A DNA stretch of 64,000 nt from Silene latifolia (lineage: Eukaryota > Streptophyta > Magnoliopsida > Caryophyllales > Caryophyllaceae): NCBI RefSeq assembly GCF_048544455.1, contig NC_133536.1, forward strand, positions 169,218,325-169,282,324, read 5' to 3'. The stretch's first letter is position 1. Each line of letters begins with the position of its first letter. This document shows, one piece after another, positions 23,295-37,191 of this stretch. Below the pieces are notes generated by a model, which saw only the letters and a program-made list of their open reading frames with translations, ran no database searches and had not been told where the DNA came from. Position numbers and translations under genes: made by a program.

Positions 23295-26200
23295 TGTGAC
23301 ACCCCGCGATAAAGCGGAAAACATAACTAATAAATTAAAGCGGAAATTTGTGATATTTTAAAAACTTTTTGGTTATTAGTTAAAGATTAACATGCGGGTG
23401 CCAAAATGAAATGAAACAAACACTTAGGTTATTACAACCCAAGTCTAGAAGGCGGGGAAAAGATATCCCACGAATAAACATATAAAGGGTTTCTAAACTA
23501 GAAACTAAGGTCCAAGGGTTTAGTTCTCGCTAGCCCACACGTCTTCCCCACGTAAGCATCGTCACAACCTGTCATTCATGTAAATATGAACGCCACAGTC
23601 AGTGGGGAGTAACTCGAGGTTCTCCCAGCCACAATATGTCGAAACGAACATAACAAAGAACGTAAACAAACAATCATATTAGAGAAGACATGAGTGAATC
23701 GAATCATAACTAAACATGGGATTATACGTATTTAAACCAACAAGAGTAAAAGAAAAGATGGAATAAACAAGTAAGGCATAAGCAACAATAAATAAATGGA
23801 AGAGAAGGACAAGGAAACCGACACGGCCACTTAGCCACGAGCACGTATTTCAAGGAGAAATGACCAAAGTAACCATCCAAATAATGCAAGACATTTATCA
23901 CTCTTAGACTATAATTTCCCCGGGTAGGACAACGATAATAATATGGTCCTAATCTAAATCTGCAGATTCTCGGGTGCACATCCCGATTCGACGTGCGCCA
24001 GCACAGCACGCACCCAAGACTCGACTACTAAGGAGACCGAGTACCCCAATCGCCAGAACAGCACGAAAGTGGCGGAAAGACTAAGATAAGACTCACTTGC
24101 CAGAACAGCACAAGTGGCCAAAAGCCATACTTGCCAGAACAGCACAAGTAAGCCAAAACCGTACTTGCCAGAACAGCACAAGTAGGTCAAACCCGTACTT
24201 GCCAGAACAGCACAAGTAGGTCAAACCCGTGCTTTCCAGAACAACACAAGCAGAGCAAAAAGTATGTCAAGCACATATGATGGTAATATGGCATTTCTAC
24301 AAGAATACGACTCTTACAAGTAATTATTTATAATACCCTTTTCATGCACATGTGACGGGATTATTAATGTCACATTCATACTTATGGCTTGCATCTCACC
24401 ATGAGTATGGATGGGAACATCAATCCCGACGATCATATCGCAACTAGAGGGCTTATAACTCACCCCTAGTATCCGATAGGACCAAGACTCTCACAACCGA
24501 ACAATACCAGACATTATTAAGAACACGACTCACCACAAGTAACCATTTATAAATAAATATTTCATAAATGTATTATAGTGAATCCAACCAAATAAGACAT
24601 GACATGTCCAATACATAGAACATACGAGACCTAACAAATAAACCATGTGAAGCCCAACAAAAGTGACATAACAAGCCCAAACCAATGAATATGTTAAGTC
24701 CGACATAAGAAGCATGTGAAAACCAAATAGTCCAACACAATAAGTACAACAAAAGAATCAAGGTGAGCCCAACAAAGAAAACCAAATGAGCCCAATTGAA
24801 TAAATATATAAAAGAAAGGTAGTTAATGAATTACGTTATATAAATACGAGACGGATATTTAATCATATTTTAAATAAACCAAACTAGCGCTAAACAATTT
24901 ATACACATGACTCATGAGCTATTTGACACGAGATTATCGAGTATAAGCGAGATGGAATTTAATTATTTCAAATAACCCAAACTTTGCGCCAAGGGACCCT
25001 TATTAAACACGACCCAACACCACAATATTTGTAGACCATAAGACGGGATTATGAGCATGCTTAAGACGGATATATGTATATATAATTCATTCATATGCTC
25101 ATTTCCCATACTACCTATTCAATCTTTACTACCCTATATCCCGTCCCAAATCAGACTCAAAATAGACCCAAGACAGGCCGCCCTTACAACCCAACTCAGT
25201 CAAAAGAATCACCTGCAACTAGTCACCCACGACATCCCAAACAGAGACCAAAACCGCTCCATTAGCGCCTCAAACCCCCACTCAACAGCACCAATACTCC
25301 ACCTAATTGACCACCCAATCCCAGCCACTATAACCAGCCAAGCCCTCCACCACCACCGTGTGACATCACCACCAAATTCCACAGAAACAGACCGTAGACA
25401 GGCCCCCGAAAACGGCTCAACAAAACCATTTTTCGCGGTTTTAAGTTTATTTGTGACCGTCTTAAGACGAAATTTTAAGCATGGGAAAAATAGTATTCAT
25501 CCAAACAAATTAGCCAACATGGTTACCCACTTCACCAAGAATACAAAGGTACCAACTTTTCTCAAAAAGGATAAGTAAAACTCGAATGAAACCGTCTCAA
25601 AACTGCACCACATTCACGACCCAGGCAGAGAACGCAACTCCCATATTACTCCTCTTTAACGCATAAAAACAGCCATTTCCAACATCAATGCGAGACGGAA
25701 ATTACCATACAAAGAGAAAAAAGATGTAAAGGACCAAGCTTTAACCGAAAAAGAACATATAAAACGATACAAGAGACGGAAAATTCGACATTTGTCGAGT
25801 AACCTATCACCGTTACCTTAACTCTTCGAATTCCCGAGTAAAAACGTCCACAACACGAGCCTATCTTCAGTCTTCAACTAAAAAGGAGGAAAAACGAGTA
25901 ACATGGGTCACAAAACCGAGATTGTAATAAGACGCCCATTTCGAAAATAAGTCAAAACATAAGCTTTCTTACCTTAAAAGAATGAGGAAGGAAAGAGGAA
26001 GCTAATGGTGTAAAAATAATGGAATTTGGTTGAGAAATGGAGGAGGGATCGGGTTTTGAAGGTCGACGGAAATGGATGTACGGGTTGCGTTGTTCATTGT
26101 TGCTGCTATTTTGAAATGAAGAAGAAGAAGAAACAAGAAAAGAGGGAATGCAGGGGGAGGTAGGGACGCTGCTACAAAACAACAACAATAATAATATTTA

Positions 26201-26648
26201 AAAATAATAATATAATATAATAGTAGAAATAATAATAATATATAAATATATATAAAAGTAGAGTGTGGGGTGGATATGGGTCTGTGTGTCGATTTTTGGT
26301 TGGTCCGAGTTTAGTCGAGATTCTCAATTGAAATGTGACGGTCTATAGCTAGACGGAGTAAATGTCTCGAGTTTATCTTAAATTGAGACGGAGACTAATA
26401 TTATTATTGTCACTATTATTATTGTCCGACTAAAAATATGTATACATAAATTCTTATATAAATTATGCCTCAAAATTATTATTTAATAAGACGTATTTTT
26501 ATAAAAAGGAGCTTTTATATACTACGTTCATAAAAATCGTGTTTGACATAAAATTAATTAAATTGAATAATTCAAAAATATTTAATAAAGTAATTCAAAC
26601 GGTTTAATAAATTTTAAATGTCAAAAAGGGAAATTCGCGGGTGTTACA
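23295..26648 (-). repeat. LARD 5' LTR (right copy)
   Basis: Nearly identical to the left LTR. The same 34-bp minisatellite is present with units at 24094, 24128, 24162, 24196 and 24230, all exactly 34 bp apart. Confidence 0.88.
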
Positions 26649-26650
26649 GT

Positions 26651-27711
26651 TGAGGGGTAATATCCGTATAAGACCCTTTAAATTTAGGACTATAACGTAA
26701 ATTTAACATGTGAAATATGGTCATAAACGAAATACAAAACAGAAACGACAAAGATAAAGAATCAACCTCGGGTCCTTTGTAGTGCGGCGTAAAGAACAGA
26801 AATCAACAGAGATTTCCTCCTAATTGTTGCACCCAAGACCATCTGAGACTATGCCCTTGTGCTAGAAATGCTTTCTAATTGACTTGCAATATTGAGAAAG
26901 CTATTGTGAGGTTTTACCGATGTGAGATCTAGGTTTCAGAGAGAAATGATCTCCAAAACCCTAGTTTTCTGTAAAAATGAAATTGTCTAGGTCAAAAGGA
27001 GAGGGAGTCTCTCCTTTTGTTTGGTTCGACCACCGGCCACCGTGGGTTTGCATGGGGAAGTGGGCTTCCACTTCCTCTTAATTTTACCTCGTGGACCGGC
27101 TCGAAAAACGCTAAATGTATATGACGCGGTTTATTATAAATCGTCATCGGTTATCGGTTATTAAAACATCAACTAATAACACGGGTTAGTCGAAGTATTA
27201 ATACATGTCCGACAAAGACGATATTGTATAATTTATTCAATATACATTAATTAAATATAATCGTTTATATTTAATTTACGAATTAACTGTTTAATTCGCC
27301 TTAGCCCATTTTATTTAATCCGTATTAAATATAATATCTCAACATCACATTTTGACTAATTACTAGTCAAATAACTCGGACTAACTGGTTAGTCAAAATT
27401 GGCATCAACATGACTGTATTTTCACACTGTCACATCTCTCAAACGTATTCTATAGGTGTGACTTTTAGGGACCAGTTGATCACCGCCATCTGTATGACAA
27501 TAACGTCAAACTTATCTAGCAAGCCAACCGTTATTGATAAACGTGGATCAACTGATAATAATACCAAAAGTATGCCCTTTGATCCTTTTAGAGATTTATA
27601 AGTCCTTGCACTAACTGTTAAGGACACCAACCCCAACAAGCTCCCACTTGTCCGTACAAGTGTATGTGCAATGACGTTATCCGCACTAACTGGAGGACAC
27701 AAGCTCCAACA
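26651..27711 (-). repeat. Copia B 3' LTR (left copy)
   Basis: 1,061-bp LTR. Compared with the right copy it contains a short extra GGCCACC-type repeat near 27045 and scattered substitutions. Its outer end includes 73 bp that are internal sequence in copia C. Confidence 0.88.
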
Positions 27712-27769
27712 AACTCCCACTTGTCCTTACAAGTGTATGTGCGATAACCGATTCTCATATTCATTTAAA

Positions 27770-30527
27770 TTTTTTTTTTTGGGGAAAATGTAAGCTATTC
27801 TCATTAATGAACAAAAACTCCATACAAACAGTTTTAAGGCAGAGTCCAAGAACCCTTACTCCTTAATTACTCCTAAGTACATTCATCCATGCAACTACTC
27901 TAGCATTCGTGCAGTTGATCTTACAATTCATTAATCTAGCTCTTACATCATACTGGACCTGAGCAAGCACCATTTCAGGTCTAATCATTACATGTTCAAT
28001 TCTACTTTTGTTTCGTGCCATCCAAATGTGGTACATCAGGGAGGCAAGAATGACACCAATAACCTTTTTCTGAGTCAGAGTACGAAGTCTCAATGCAATC
28101 CACCAAGAGATACAGTCCATATCTGGCAGGGTAAAAGAGCACCATTGAGAGACCAGGCTACTGCAACGAGAGCTGTAATCACACTGGAAGAACAAATGCT
28201 CATGATCCTCTGAAGTTAAGTCACATAAGTAACACCTGTTCTGCTGTGCAATATTCATGTTGATCAATCTATCTTGGGTGAGCAGGCGCTGATGTGCAAT
28301 AATCCAGCTGATGAAGCCGTGTTTGGGAAGCATCCAACTGTTAAGCTGCCAAGCATACCAGCCCACGTTTTCAGTGAAGGGGAGGAGCCATTTATACCCC
28401 AAACTAATGGAATAAGATGTATTCTGTGACCAAATGCAATCCTTAAGAGTGTCTTTTGTTTGACAGACTTTCCTCCATGCCCAACTAGAATTCACAGGAG
28501 GAGCATAGTCTTTCCATTGTTTGCCCTTGATATATATGGCATGAACCCATTTCACCCACAAGTGATCCTCTTTTTTCTCAATCCACCACACGTATTTGCC
28601 TAGAGCAGCACAATTCCAGAGGAGAAGATCCTTAAAACCCAGTCCCCCTTCCTTCTTAGATCTGCAAATCTTACTCCAAGCCACCAAAGCAGGCTTGCTA
28701 CCAGCTTCCTTACCATGCCAAAGATAGTCCCTGCAAATGGCTTCAATATTTCGTATCACAGTTTTGGGTAAAATAAAGATTCTTGCCCAGTAACTATGGA
28801 GGGTACTGAGCACAGACTTGATAAGTACAACCCTTCCAGCATATGATAGTTGTCTAGCTCCCAGTTTTCTGATCCTATCAACCACTTTGTCCACCAAACA
28901 ATTGCAGTCCATGATTGATAATCTTTTTGGGGAAACACTAACACCAAGATATCTAAAAGGCACACTACCTCTGGACATACCAGTTGCTCTCTCAACTTCT
29001 TGCACTAATCATTCGTCCACACCATTAAAGTAGAAGTTAGACTTGCCTTTATTTAACTGAAGTCCTGAAGCTTTAGAGAAGAAGTTGAAAGCATTCACCA
29101 TTAATTCAATTGATGCCCTGTCTCCTTTGCAGAAGAGGATTAAATCATCTGCAAAGCAAAGATGAGAAAGCCCTAGACTCTTACAAAGTGGATGAAACCT
29201 GAACTTGGCATGTTTCTGAACCAGCATCAAAATTCTACTAAGATATTCAATACAAAGAGTAAAGAGGAGGGGGGAGAGAGGGTCCCCCTGCCTTAGACCT
29301 CTTTGCCCCTTGAAAAACCCAAAGACCTCCCCATTCAGAGCAATTGAATAAGAGGGAGTGCTTACACATTGCATGATAAGCATCACCATCTTTTCAGGGA
29401 AATCCAAAGCTCTAAGCATCTCTTCTACAAACGACCATTCAATTGAATCATATGCTTTTTGCATATCCAACTTCATAAGCATCCTGGGAGAGCAGCTTTT
29501 CCTTTTGTACAGCCTTATCAGATCCTGACAGATAAGGATGTTCCCAACAATGTCCCTACCTTTAATGAAGGCACTCTGTGAAGGACTAACAATATCAGGT
29601 AGAATAGTACTCAGACGGTTACAAATAATTTTGGAGATGCACTTGTAAATAGTGTTGCGGCAAAGCGATTGGCCCGAATCGCATCACACCGTCCGGTACA
29701 TCCATCTTGGGCACCAGAGTAATGACAGTGTTATTACATTGCTTCAGCAATTTACCACTGTGAAAGACAGACTGAACGGCCAAGATAATCTCTTGCCCCA
29801 CAATGTTCCAGCAGTCTTTAAAGAATTGACTGCTGAAACCATCTGGACCAGGTGCTTTTGTGCCAGGGATTGCAAACATAGCCGTCTTGACTTCCTCAGC
29901 AGAAACAGGGGCAAGCAACATCTCAGTATGTGACAGAGTAAGACACTGACTATGCTTTACCACATTCACCTTAACATGATCAACAGGTTTGGAGGTACCT
30001 AACAAAGATATGTAGTACTCCTCAAATGCAGTTTTGATATCATCATATTGATTGCACAGTTTACCCCTCATATCCTTCACCTGGTAAACCTTATTTCTAG
30101 CTCTTCTCTTCTTAATACTTGCATGAAAATAAGAAGTATTATCATCCCCCTCTTTCAACCATGCCTCTTTAGATTTTTGTCTTAAAAACTCAAGTCTGGC
30201 TTTGTGAAGGAAAGCTAGTTCCTGAGAGCAGGCCCTCTCAGCCAAACACAGAGCCTCATCTAGAGGATCATCCCTGAGCTTGGTCTGATAGTGGTGCAAA
30301 GAGAGTTCAGTGATCTTGGTGAGATTCTCAATATCACTGAATTGCTCAGCATTCAATTTCCTGAGATTCTTTTTCAGACCTTTAAGCTTAGTCACAACCT
30401 TGAACATAGGTGTACCCTGAACTTCCATCTCCCATCCACGAGTGACAATGTTTTCAAACCCCTCAGCCATAGACCACATGTTGTAGTACTTAAAGGGTGC
30501 CTTACTCTTTGCCACATTCTCCTCAAA
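27770..30527 (-). mobile_element. 5'-truncated L1 LINE inside copia B, pseudogene
   Basis: The minus-strand translation gives an L1 ORF2: 30515-29619 (post-endonuclease region, KAPGPDGFSSQFFKDCW), 29482-29009 (RT with GLRQGDPLSPLLFTLCIEYL and CFADDLILFCKGD), and 29005-27863 (connection and a zf-RVT knuckle, CYLCDLTSEDHEHLFFQC). There is a frameshift near 29665 and an in-frame stop at the 29009 boundary. The 3' end is an A-tail (T11 on +, 27770-27780). The endonuclease is missing. The related copia C lacks this insertion at the equivalent place (about 45175-45195), where some 15-20 bp of copia sequence appear to be lost in B. No target duplication was found. Confidence 0.88.
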
Positions 30528-31235
30528 ATGTAAAACAATTTGCAGATCCGGATCCGCAAAGGTCGTATTTTACAATCGACCTGTATCTTGAGTGGTTTCC
30601 CCGACTAGAGAGTAACTCAACTGATAAAACGAATCCGTATCCGAGCATGGCCATGCATTTCGATTCTGACTCCTCGAGTGGCCCTGAGAAATATCGAGTA
30701 CCCGATAAAGGCTGAATATTTCCTTCAACTCGACTCCTTCCGATCTAAGCACGTAATGAAATGACCCGAAAAAAATCTACTTGGCCCCCTGTTACGGATG
30801 ACCGTGAGAAAGAAACCAAAGTCACCCAAAATCTGCCGTAGTCTCAAGAGACAGTCGATAGTCAAAAGAATCGACTCTTAGGATCACCATGGAGGTCCTA
30901 TCCACGACCGGGCAGTGAATGTTATAAAACATTTAGGACTCCACGTCGATGTCACAATGGTGTCCTACGAAATATCCGTATAAATCGCCTCGTGATTGGT
31001 CACCAACCGGTTGACTTATGGCTCGTTGAACCCACCATCAACCAACGTCACAAAATAATTGCCGAGTTATCACTCATGTGGGCAATTAAGGACTAAAAAT
31101 ATAATGTTTGTTCAGTTCACTTTGTGGTGTTCAAAATTGTCGTACAATTCCACATGAAAAACAAAATATATAAATATCAAAACGATGATGTTGTATAGAG
31201 TACAAAAGAGAATGAATCTAATCCATAAAAGAGTA

Positions 31236-34200
31236 CTACAACTTAGGAACACGTTTAATTCCCATGGAATTAACGTGCCCTTCATGCTTATCTTGTCGTA
31301 ATGGTTTAGTGAGAGGATCTCGCTATGTTATCATCTCAGTAGCAATCTTTTCCATCACTACTTCCTTTTGCTCCACGTAATCTCGGATTAGATGAGCTTT
31401 CCGTTGTACATGTCTAGACTTGTTGCTAGACTTTGGCTCCTTAGCTTGGAAGATGGCACCACTATTGTCGCAATAGATGGTGATCGGGTCATTCGAACTA
31501 GGCACTACGGATAGTCCATGTAAGAATTGACGCATCCATATCGCTTCCTTTGTAGCTTCGTACGCGGCATAGTACTCGGACTCGGTCGTAGAATCTGTTT
31601 GAATAGCTTTGTTTGGAACTCTTCCACTGATCTGCAAGACCATTAAGAGTAAATACGAATCCAGATTGAGATTTCGAGTCATCTCGATCCGTTTGGAAGC
31701 TAGCATCTGCGTAACCGGTTGCGCATAGCTTTTGAGGGCCTCCATAAGTCAATGCCCAATCTTTAGTCCTCCGTAGGTACTTAAGAATGTTCTTGACAGC
31801 CAGCCAATGTGATTCACCTGGATGCTGTTGGAATCGACTTGTCATACTCAATGCATATGCCACGTCCGGACGTGTGCATATCATGGCATACATGATTGAT
31901 CCTATAGCCGAAGCATAAGGAATCCGTGTCATGCGCTCTTTCTCTTCCGGTGTCTCTGGTGACTGAGACTTGCTCAAATGCACCCCTGGAGCCATAGGAA
32001 GAAACCCCTTTTTGGAGTTAGTCATGCTGAATCTCTCTAGGACTTTGTCTATGTAAGACTCTGATCGAGAGATAACATCCGACGTGATCTATCTCGATAG
32101 ATACGGATGCCCAAAATTCTTTGTGCCTCACCCAGATCTTTCATCTGGAAATGGTTTTTCAACCATACTTTCACCGAAGTTAGGAGAGATATGTCATTCC
32201 CAATCAGGAGTATGTCATCGACATACAATATTAGGAAGACAATCTTTCTCCCACTCGACTTGATATAAAGACATGGTTCCTCGACCGATCGAGTAAATCC
32301 ATTTTCTTTTATCACTTGGTCGAAGCGATGATTCCAACTCCTTGATGCTTGCTTAAGTCCATAAATGGAACGCTTAAGCTTGCACACTTTCTTAGGATGT
32401 TCTGGATCGATGAAACCTTCGGGTTGTACCATGTACAACTCTTCCTCCAAAAAGCCGTTTAAGAAGGCGGTTTTCACGTCCATTTGCCAAATTTCATAGT
32501 CATGAAAAGCGGCAATCGCTAAGATAATCCGAATGGAACGCAACATGACTACGGGTGCAAAAATCTCATCGTAGTGCAAACCTGTCACTTGGGTGAAACC
32601 TTTAGCAACTAGTCGTGCTTTGTAGATATCTTGCTGACCTTCCACAGAATGCTTTATCTTGTAAAGCCATTTGCATTGAAGGGGACGAACCTTAGCAGGT
32701 AAGTCAACAAGATCCCACACGTTGTTCTCGTACATGGAGTCCATCTCGGATTGCATGGCCTCAAGCCATAGCTTTGAGTCAGAACTAGTCATGGCACCTT
32801 TATAGGTTGCGGGTTCACTACTCGTTAAGAGTAGAACGTCATCTATGTCATGTTCCTCGACCATACCAATGTATCTGTCCGGAGGAATAGAGACTCTTCC
32901 CGACCTCCTAGGTTCCTCAGGAATATTCACCGTAGCCGGGGATTGAAGGAATTGGTTCCTCCAATGGATGCTCGGTATTTGGTTCTGGAATCTCCGACAG
33001 GTCGAAGGTTCTATCACTCTTTGCATTCTCGAGAAATTCCTTCTCTAAGAATGTCGCACTAGCCGCAACAAAAACACGTTGTTCGGTTGGCGAATAAAAG
33101 TAATGACCAAGCGTTCCTTTAGGATAACCTATAAAGTACGTCTTGACCGATCGCGGGCCGAGCTTATCCTCGTGTCTCCACTTGACATAAGCCTCGCAGC
33201 CCCAAACCCGTATAAAGGACAAGTTAGGGACCGTTCCCTTCAATAGTTCATATGGAGTCTTGTCAACAGCTTTAGACGGACTTCGGTTAAGTATTAGAGC
33301 GGCTGACATAAGAGCATAACCCCATAATGAATCAGGTAACACAGTGTGACTCATCATGGATCGAACCATATCAAGTGGTGTTCGATTTCTCCGTTCGGAC
33401 ACACCATTCAATTGAGGTGTTCCAGGTGGAGTTAACTGTAGGGCAATCCCACAGTTCTTTAGGTGTTGATCAAACTCGTGAGAAAGATACTCGCCACCAC
33501 GATCTAAACGTAGTGTTTTAATCTTTCTACCCAATAGGTTCTGTACCCTATTCTGGTATTCTTTGAATTTCTCAAAGGATTCACTTTTGTGCTTCATTAA
33601 GTAGACATAGCCATATCTACTCAAATCGTCCGTGAAAGTGATGAAATATCTATAGCCTTCTCGTGCGGTGATTGACATAGGTCCACATACATCCGTGTGT
33701 ATGAGTCCTAATAGGTCAGCAGCGCGCATTCCAACACCTTTGAAGGAAATACGAGTCATTTTACCGATGAGACATGATTCACACGTGCCAAATGATTGAA
33801 AATCAAAGGCCGAGATAGCTCCATTCTTTATGAGCTGTTTTACGCGTTTCTCATTTATGTGTCCCATTCGGCAGTGCCATAGATACGTTTGATCTTTGTC
33901 ACCAACCTTTAACCTTTTATTCATTACGTGTAATATTTCGCTGGTCTGATCTAAAACATAAATTCCATTCATGGAGACTGCCTTGCCATAAATCATATTG
34001 TGTAATGAGAAAATGCAAGAATTATTCTCTATTACAAATGAAAATCCAAGTTTGTCAAGTGCAGAAACAGAAATAATGTTTTTAGAAAGACTGGGTACAT
34101 AATAGCAGTTATATAAAAATAACTCAAATCCGCTAGGAAGCTGGATCACATATGTTCCCCTCGAGACGGCAGCCACTCGTGCTCCATTCCCGACACGCAG

Positions 34201-35275
34201 GTCCACCTCACCCTTTACGAGGGGTTCGATGTTTCGGAGCCCCTGCACATGATTACACAGATGAGAACCACAACCAGTATCTAGTACCCAAGTTCCGTAA
34301 CTTGCGTGGTTAATCTCAATCATATGAATAAAAGTAGTAGAGGAAGAAAACATACCAACAGGTTTAACACGACCTGCCTTTATGTCCTCATGGTATACGG
34401 GACATGTACGTCTCCAATGCCCAGTCTTGTGGCAATGGTGACACTCCATGTTACCATCCTTGCTCTTTGTCGCGCCTGATGAGTTGCTCGACTCACCAGG
34501 ACCACTCTTACCTGAACCCGACTTTTTAAACTTCGCCTTACCTACTGGTAGGTCTGCTTTAGCTTTGCCCTTACCCTTGCCTTTGTTTGACACAACGAGA
34601 ACATCCTATTTCATGCTCCCACTGAACTTCATGTCCTTCTCGGTCTGTACGAGAAGGGAGTGCAGTTCATGGGGAGTTTTCTTCAAATCATTCATATAGT
34701 AATTCGCTCTAAAGAGCGCAAAACCATCGTGGAGTGCATGAAGCATGCGGTCGATCACAATGTTCTCGCTGATCTTACAATTAAAGGTCTCCAGCTTCTC
34801 GACATTCTTAATCATGCTGAGAATGTGTGGGCTAACCGGTTGGCCCTTTTTCGAGTCTCGCATCAAAGAAGCGAGTGGTATGCTCATAGGTCACGATTCT
34901 CGGTGCTTTCGAGAATTCCTTAGTGAGCGTGGTGAAAATCTTGTTTGCACCATGGGCTATGAAGCGTTTCTGCAAATTGGGTTCCATTGCAAAAATGAGT
35001 ACGTTTTTAATCGCACCCGCTTCCATACGTAAATCATTAAACTTGGTGATTTCAAAGAGCTCTAGCCGTGGGACCTGGGTTTGCCGGGATGGGTTCTAAT
35101 AGATATTTGAGCTTCCCGTCGGCGGCAGATTCCGCAATGCCGCCTCCCGATCCGCGAAGTTTGATCCATCATTCTTCGATCGAGTAGACTGATTCATCTG
35201 ATTCATGAAGATCCGAAGCCAGGACTCACGGTCTAATGTGGCACTTGGCATTGGGTTATCAGTAGAACCAGCCAT
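31236..35275 (-). pseudogene. Copia B gag-pol, degenerate
   Basis: The ATG at 35275 (MAGSTDNPMPSATLDRESWL) opens gag. Recognisable parts follow in order: gag core (35026-34606), CCHC knuckle CHHCHKTGHWRRTC (about 34400-34445), protease WVLDTGCGSHL (about 34270), GAG-pre-integrase and integrase (YLWHCRMGHINEKRV; DVCGPM...DRGGEYLSHEF), RT with YVDD at 32214-32225, and RNase H (IYCDNSGAIFQAKEPKSSN) to a stop at 31236. Frames change near 34830, 34600, 32920, 32040 and 31640, so no intact polyprotein is encoded. The copia clade is not resolved here. Confidence 0.88.
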
Positions 35276-36620
35276 TTGTTTTTAGCAGTTTAAAAGTTCG
35301 TGTTCTACACTGAAAAAGAAAGGAAAAACAAAAACGAAATAAGCAACTCATCGAGGTGATTTAAGTCTATTTAAAAATTCATTTTAACGTGTAGACTCTT
35401 GCACTTGCATAATTGATCTCCCTCAATAATGATACAAGTGATCCCAAGACTCAATTTCTGTAAATGGATAAGCCAACTGTTTAGCTAATTCTTCCGTAAG
35501 AACTCTTGGTCGATAGATTTCCGTAAATCCTATCTATAGTCCACCATGATCACAGGATCGTACGAGTGACCATAGTGTTGAGATAAAATAGGTCAATCGG
35601 TTCCAACTTACCCGACGTAGAAGGGGTCATATTATGCCTACCGACGAAGAAGGGACTCATTGGAGTTTGACCTATAAAGACCGTTCTCAATTTTGGTTTA
35701 TACGAGGAAGATCCCATCAACTTAATTACAATTCATATTAAGTGAACGAATAACTAGCGTCTGCGTGAATGAATTAATTTAGGTGATGGCTTGGCATAGA
35801 TCGTGTGACATGAGAATGTCAAAGAAAACTAACTCGTGACCTCTATATGTGTCAGTTTTCATGCAATAAATAGGTGGTTTGGTTTTTAGGCGGAATATGA
35901 TGCATATTATCGTTGCGAAAAATAAATAAAAGAATGCAATACGTAAATAAAAATTCCTAGTGTGGCCTATCCTAATAAAAGAACATAAAACAACTTTGGA
36001 ATCCACCGTTGGACCCGAGAAGCTTGTCTTGATGTTCCATCTTGATCCATGTAGCGGGAGTGAGCATCCGGTCTCCATCTTTGGTCTTCTCAAAAATTAC
36101 AATTAAAATTACAAAATATAAACCTATTTACATTCTAATTAAAAACTGTAATTACAAGTGAAAAATCCAAAACGGAGATACGAGATCTCAAAATACAACC
36201 AAGACCGTGTTCCATCATTACGGTAACACGTTCTACTAAGGCCACACTAAGTTACAACCGTTTGTAAAATAAATAAATACGTAATATAAAGCATTCACGA
36301 CATTCAAATCAACGATAAAAGAAAATGCATCAACTAAAACAAATTCATTCGTGACATAATTCCGTAATTATGTTAAATTTATCCAAACCACCTTTTAATG
36401 ATTAAAATTCATGTGATAAAACCGCTTCTATCAATTTAATTTTAATCTAATACAATCCGTTACTTTAAATACGCTTTAAAATAACTCAATGGTACGTGTG
36501 TGAACCGTTTCACAATCATAGCGAGTGTACAATATCCGTATAGAGTACATATTAAGGCCAAAAGAAAATTTAAAGCAAAAAGAATAAATTTTCAAAGCTG
36601 TCATCCAGGGACACAGGTGC

Positions 36621-36872
36621 TCGATCGAGGAAGAAAAGAGCTCGATCGACTGAACTGCTAGTCGATCGAGAGGTTGCCAAACAGAAAGTACTCGATCGAC
36701 AGTACTGGAGGTCGATCGAGGGCTTTTATCAGCAAATCTGCTCGATCGAGTACGAGGACTTCTCGATCGAGCAGTGGGGTTTTGAAAGTGGTCGATCGAG
36801 TACAACAAGGACTCGATCGAGTAAAAATAAGACAGAAAAACCTCTCGATCGATTAAAAACATGTTCGATCGA
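36621..36872. repeat. Array of 11 TCGATCGA palindromes in the copia B leader
   Basis: Exact copies start at 36621, 36642, 36662, 36692, 36712, 36742, 36763, 36792, 36813, 36845 and 36865. Start-to-start distances are 20-21 or 29-32 bp, mostly alternating. Spacers differ in sequence. The array lies between the primer site and gag, in the transcribed leader. Confidence 0.9.
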
Positions 36873-37178
36873 GAACAAAAATTTCTGGAAAAACAAAAAC
36901 CCTCGTGAAAACTGTTTTGCCGAAACAAAACAAAAACAATTTTGATCAAATACGCATAAAAACAATTTTATAATCTGACTAAACGTGACATATTGTTATA
37001 ATCTCCGTATAAAACAACAATATGCATAAAAACAAATCGAAAACAAGATGAATAAACCGTGTAAAACATGTCACGGTAAAAAAAAACTGCCGTGTATACT
37101 AGGCACGGTTTTCGAGACAAATACAATCGTTTCAAAATCGTATTATGAAAAATCACAATGAAAATTTACGTGGCCTCG

Positions 37179-37190
37179 CTCTGATACCAC
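37179..37190 (-). other. Copia B primer binding site
   Basis: The minus strand reads TGGTATCAGAGC one base from the 5' LTR end, complementary to the 3' end of initiator Met tRNA as in most plant copia elements. Confidence 0.88.
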
Positions 37191-37191
37191 T

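Larger units (their letters stand above)
17680..26648 (-). mobile_element. Large non-coding LTR retrotransposon (LARD-like)
   Basis: LTRs of 3,356 and 3,354 bp (17680-21035, 23295-26648) begin TGTGACACCCCGCG and end CGCGGGTGTTACA as read on +. The 2.26-kb interior carries a primer site TGGTATCAGAGC (initiator Met tRNA type) beside the right LTR and a purine tract AAAAGGTGGGGTGAT (minus) beside the left one, so the element is on the minus strand. There is no gag or pol. The target duplication is GTAAT (17675-17679 and, beyond the later copia insertion, 38249-38253). The end CGAGGACGAAAC before the purine tract resembles Tekay-type chromoviruses, which may have supplied the enzymes; that is inference. 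The LTRs are nearly identical apart from small indels such as a 14-15 bp gap near 23423, suggesting a fairly recent insertion. Confidence 0.88.

Noticed and set aside
36621..36872. Palindrome array read as a CRISPR-like array
   Set aside because: Repeats are only 8-10 bp, spacers are short and the context is a plant retrotransposon leader.
37179..37190. tRNA-like sequence near the copia LTR
   Set aside because: It is only the 12-base primer site complementary to a tRNA end; no tRNA gene fold was found here or at 23282 or 42445.
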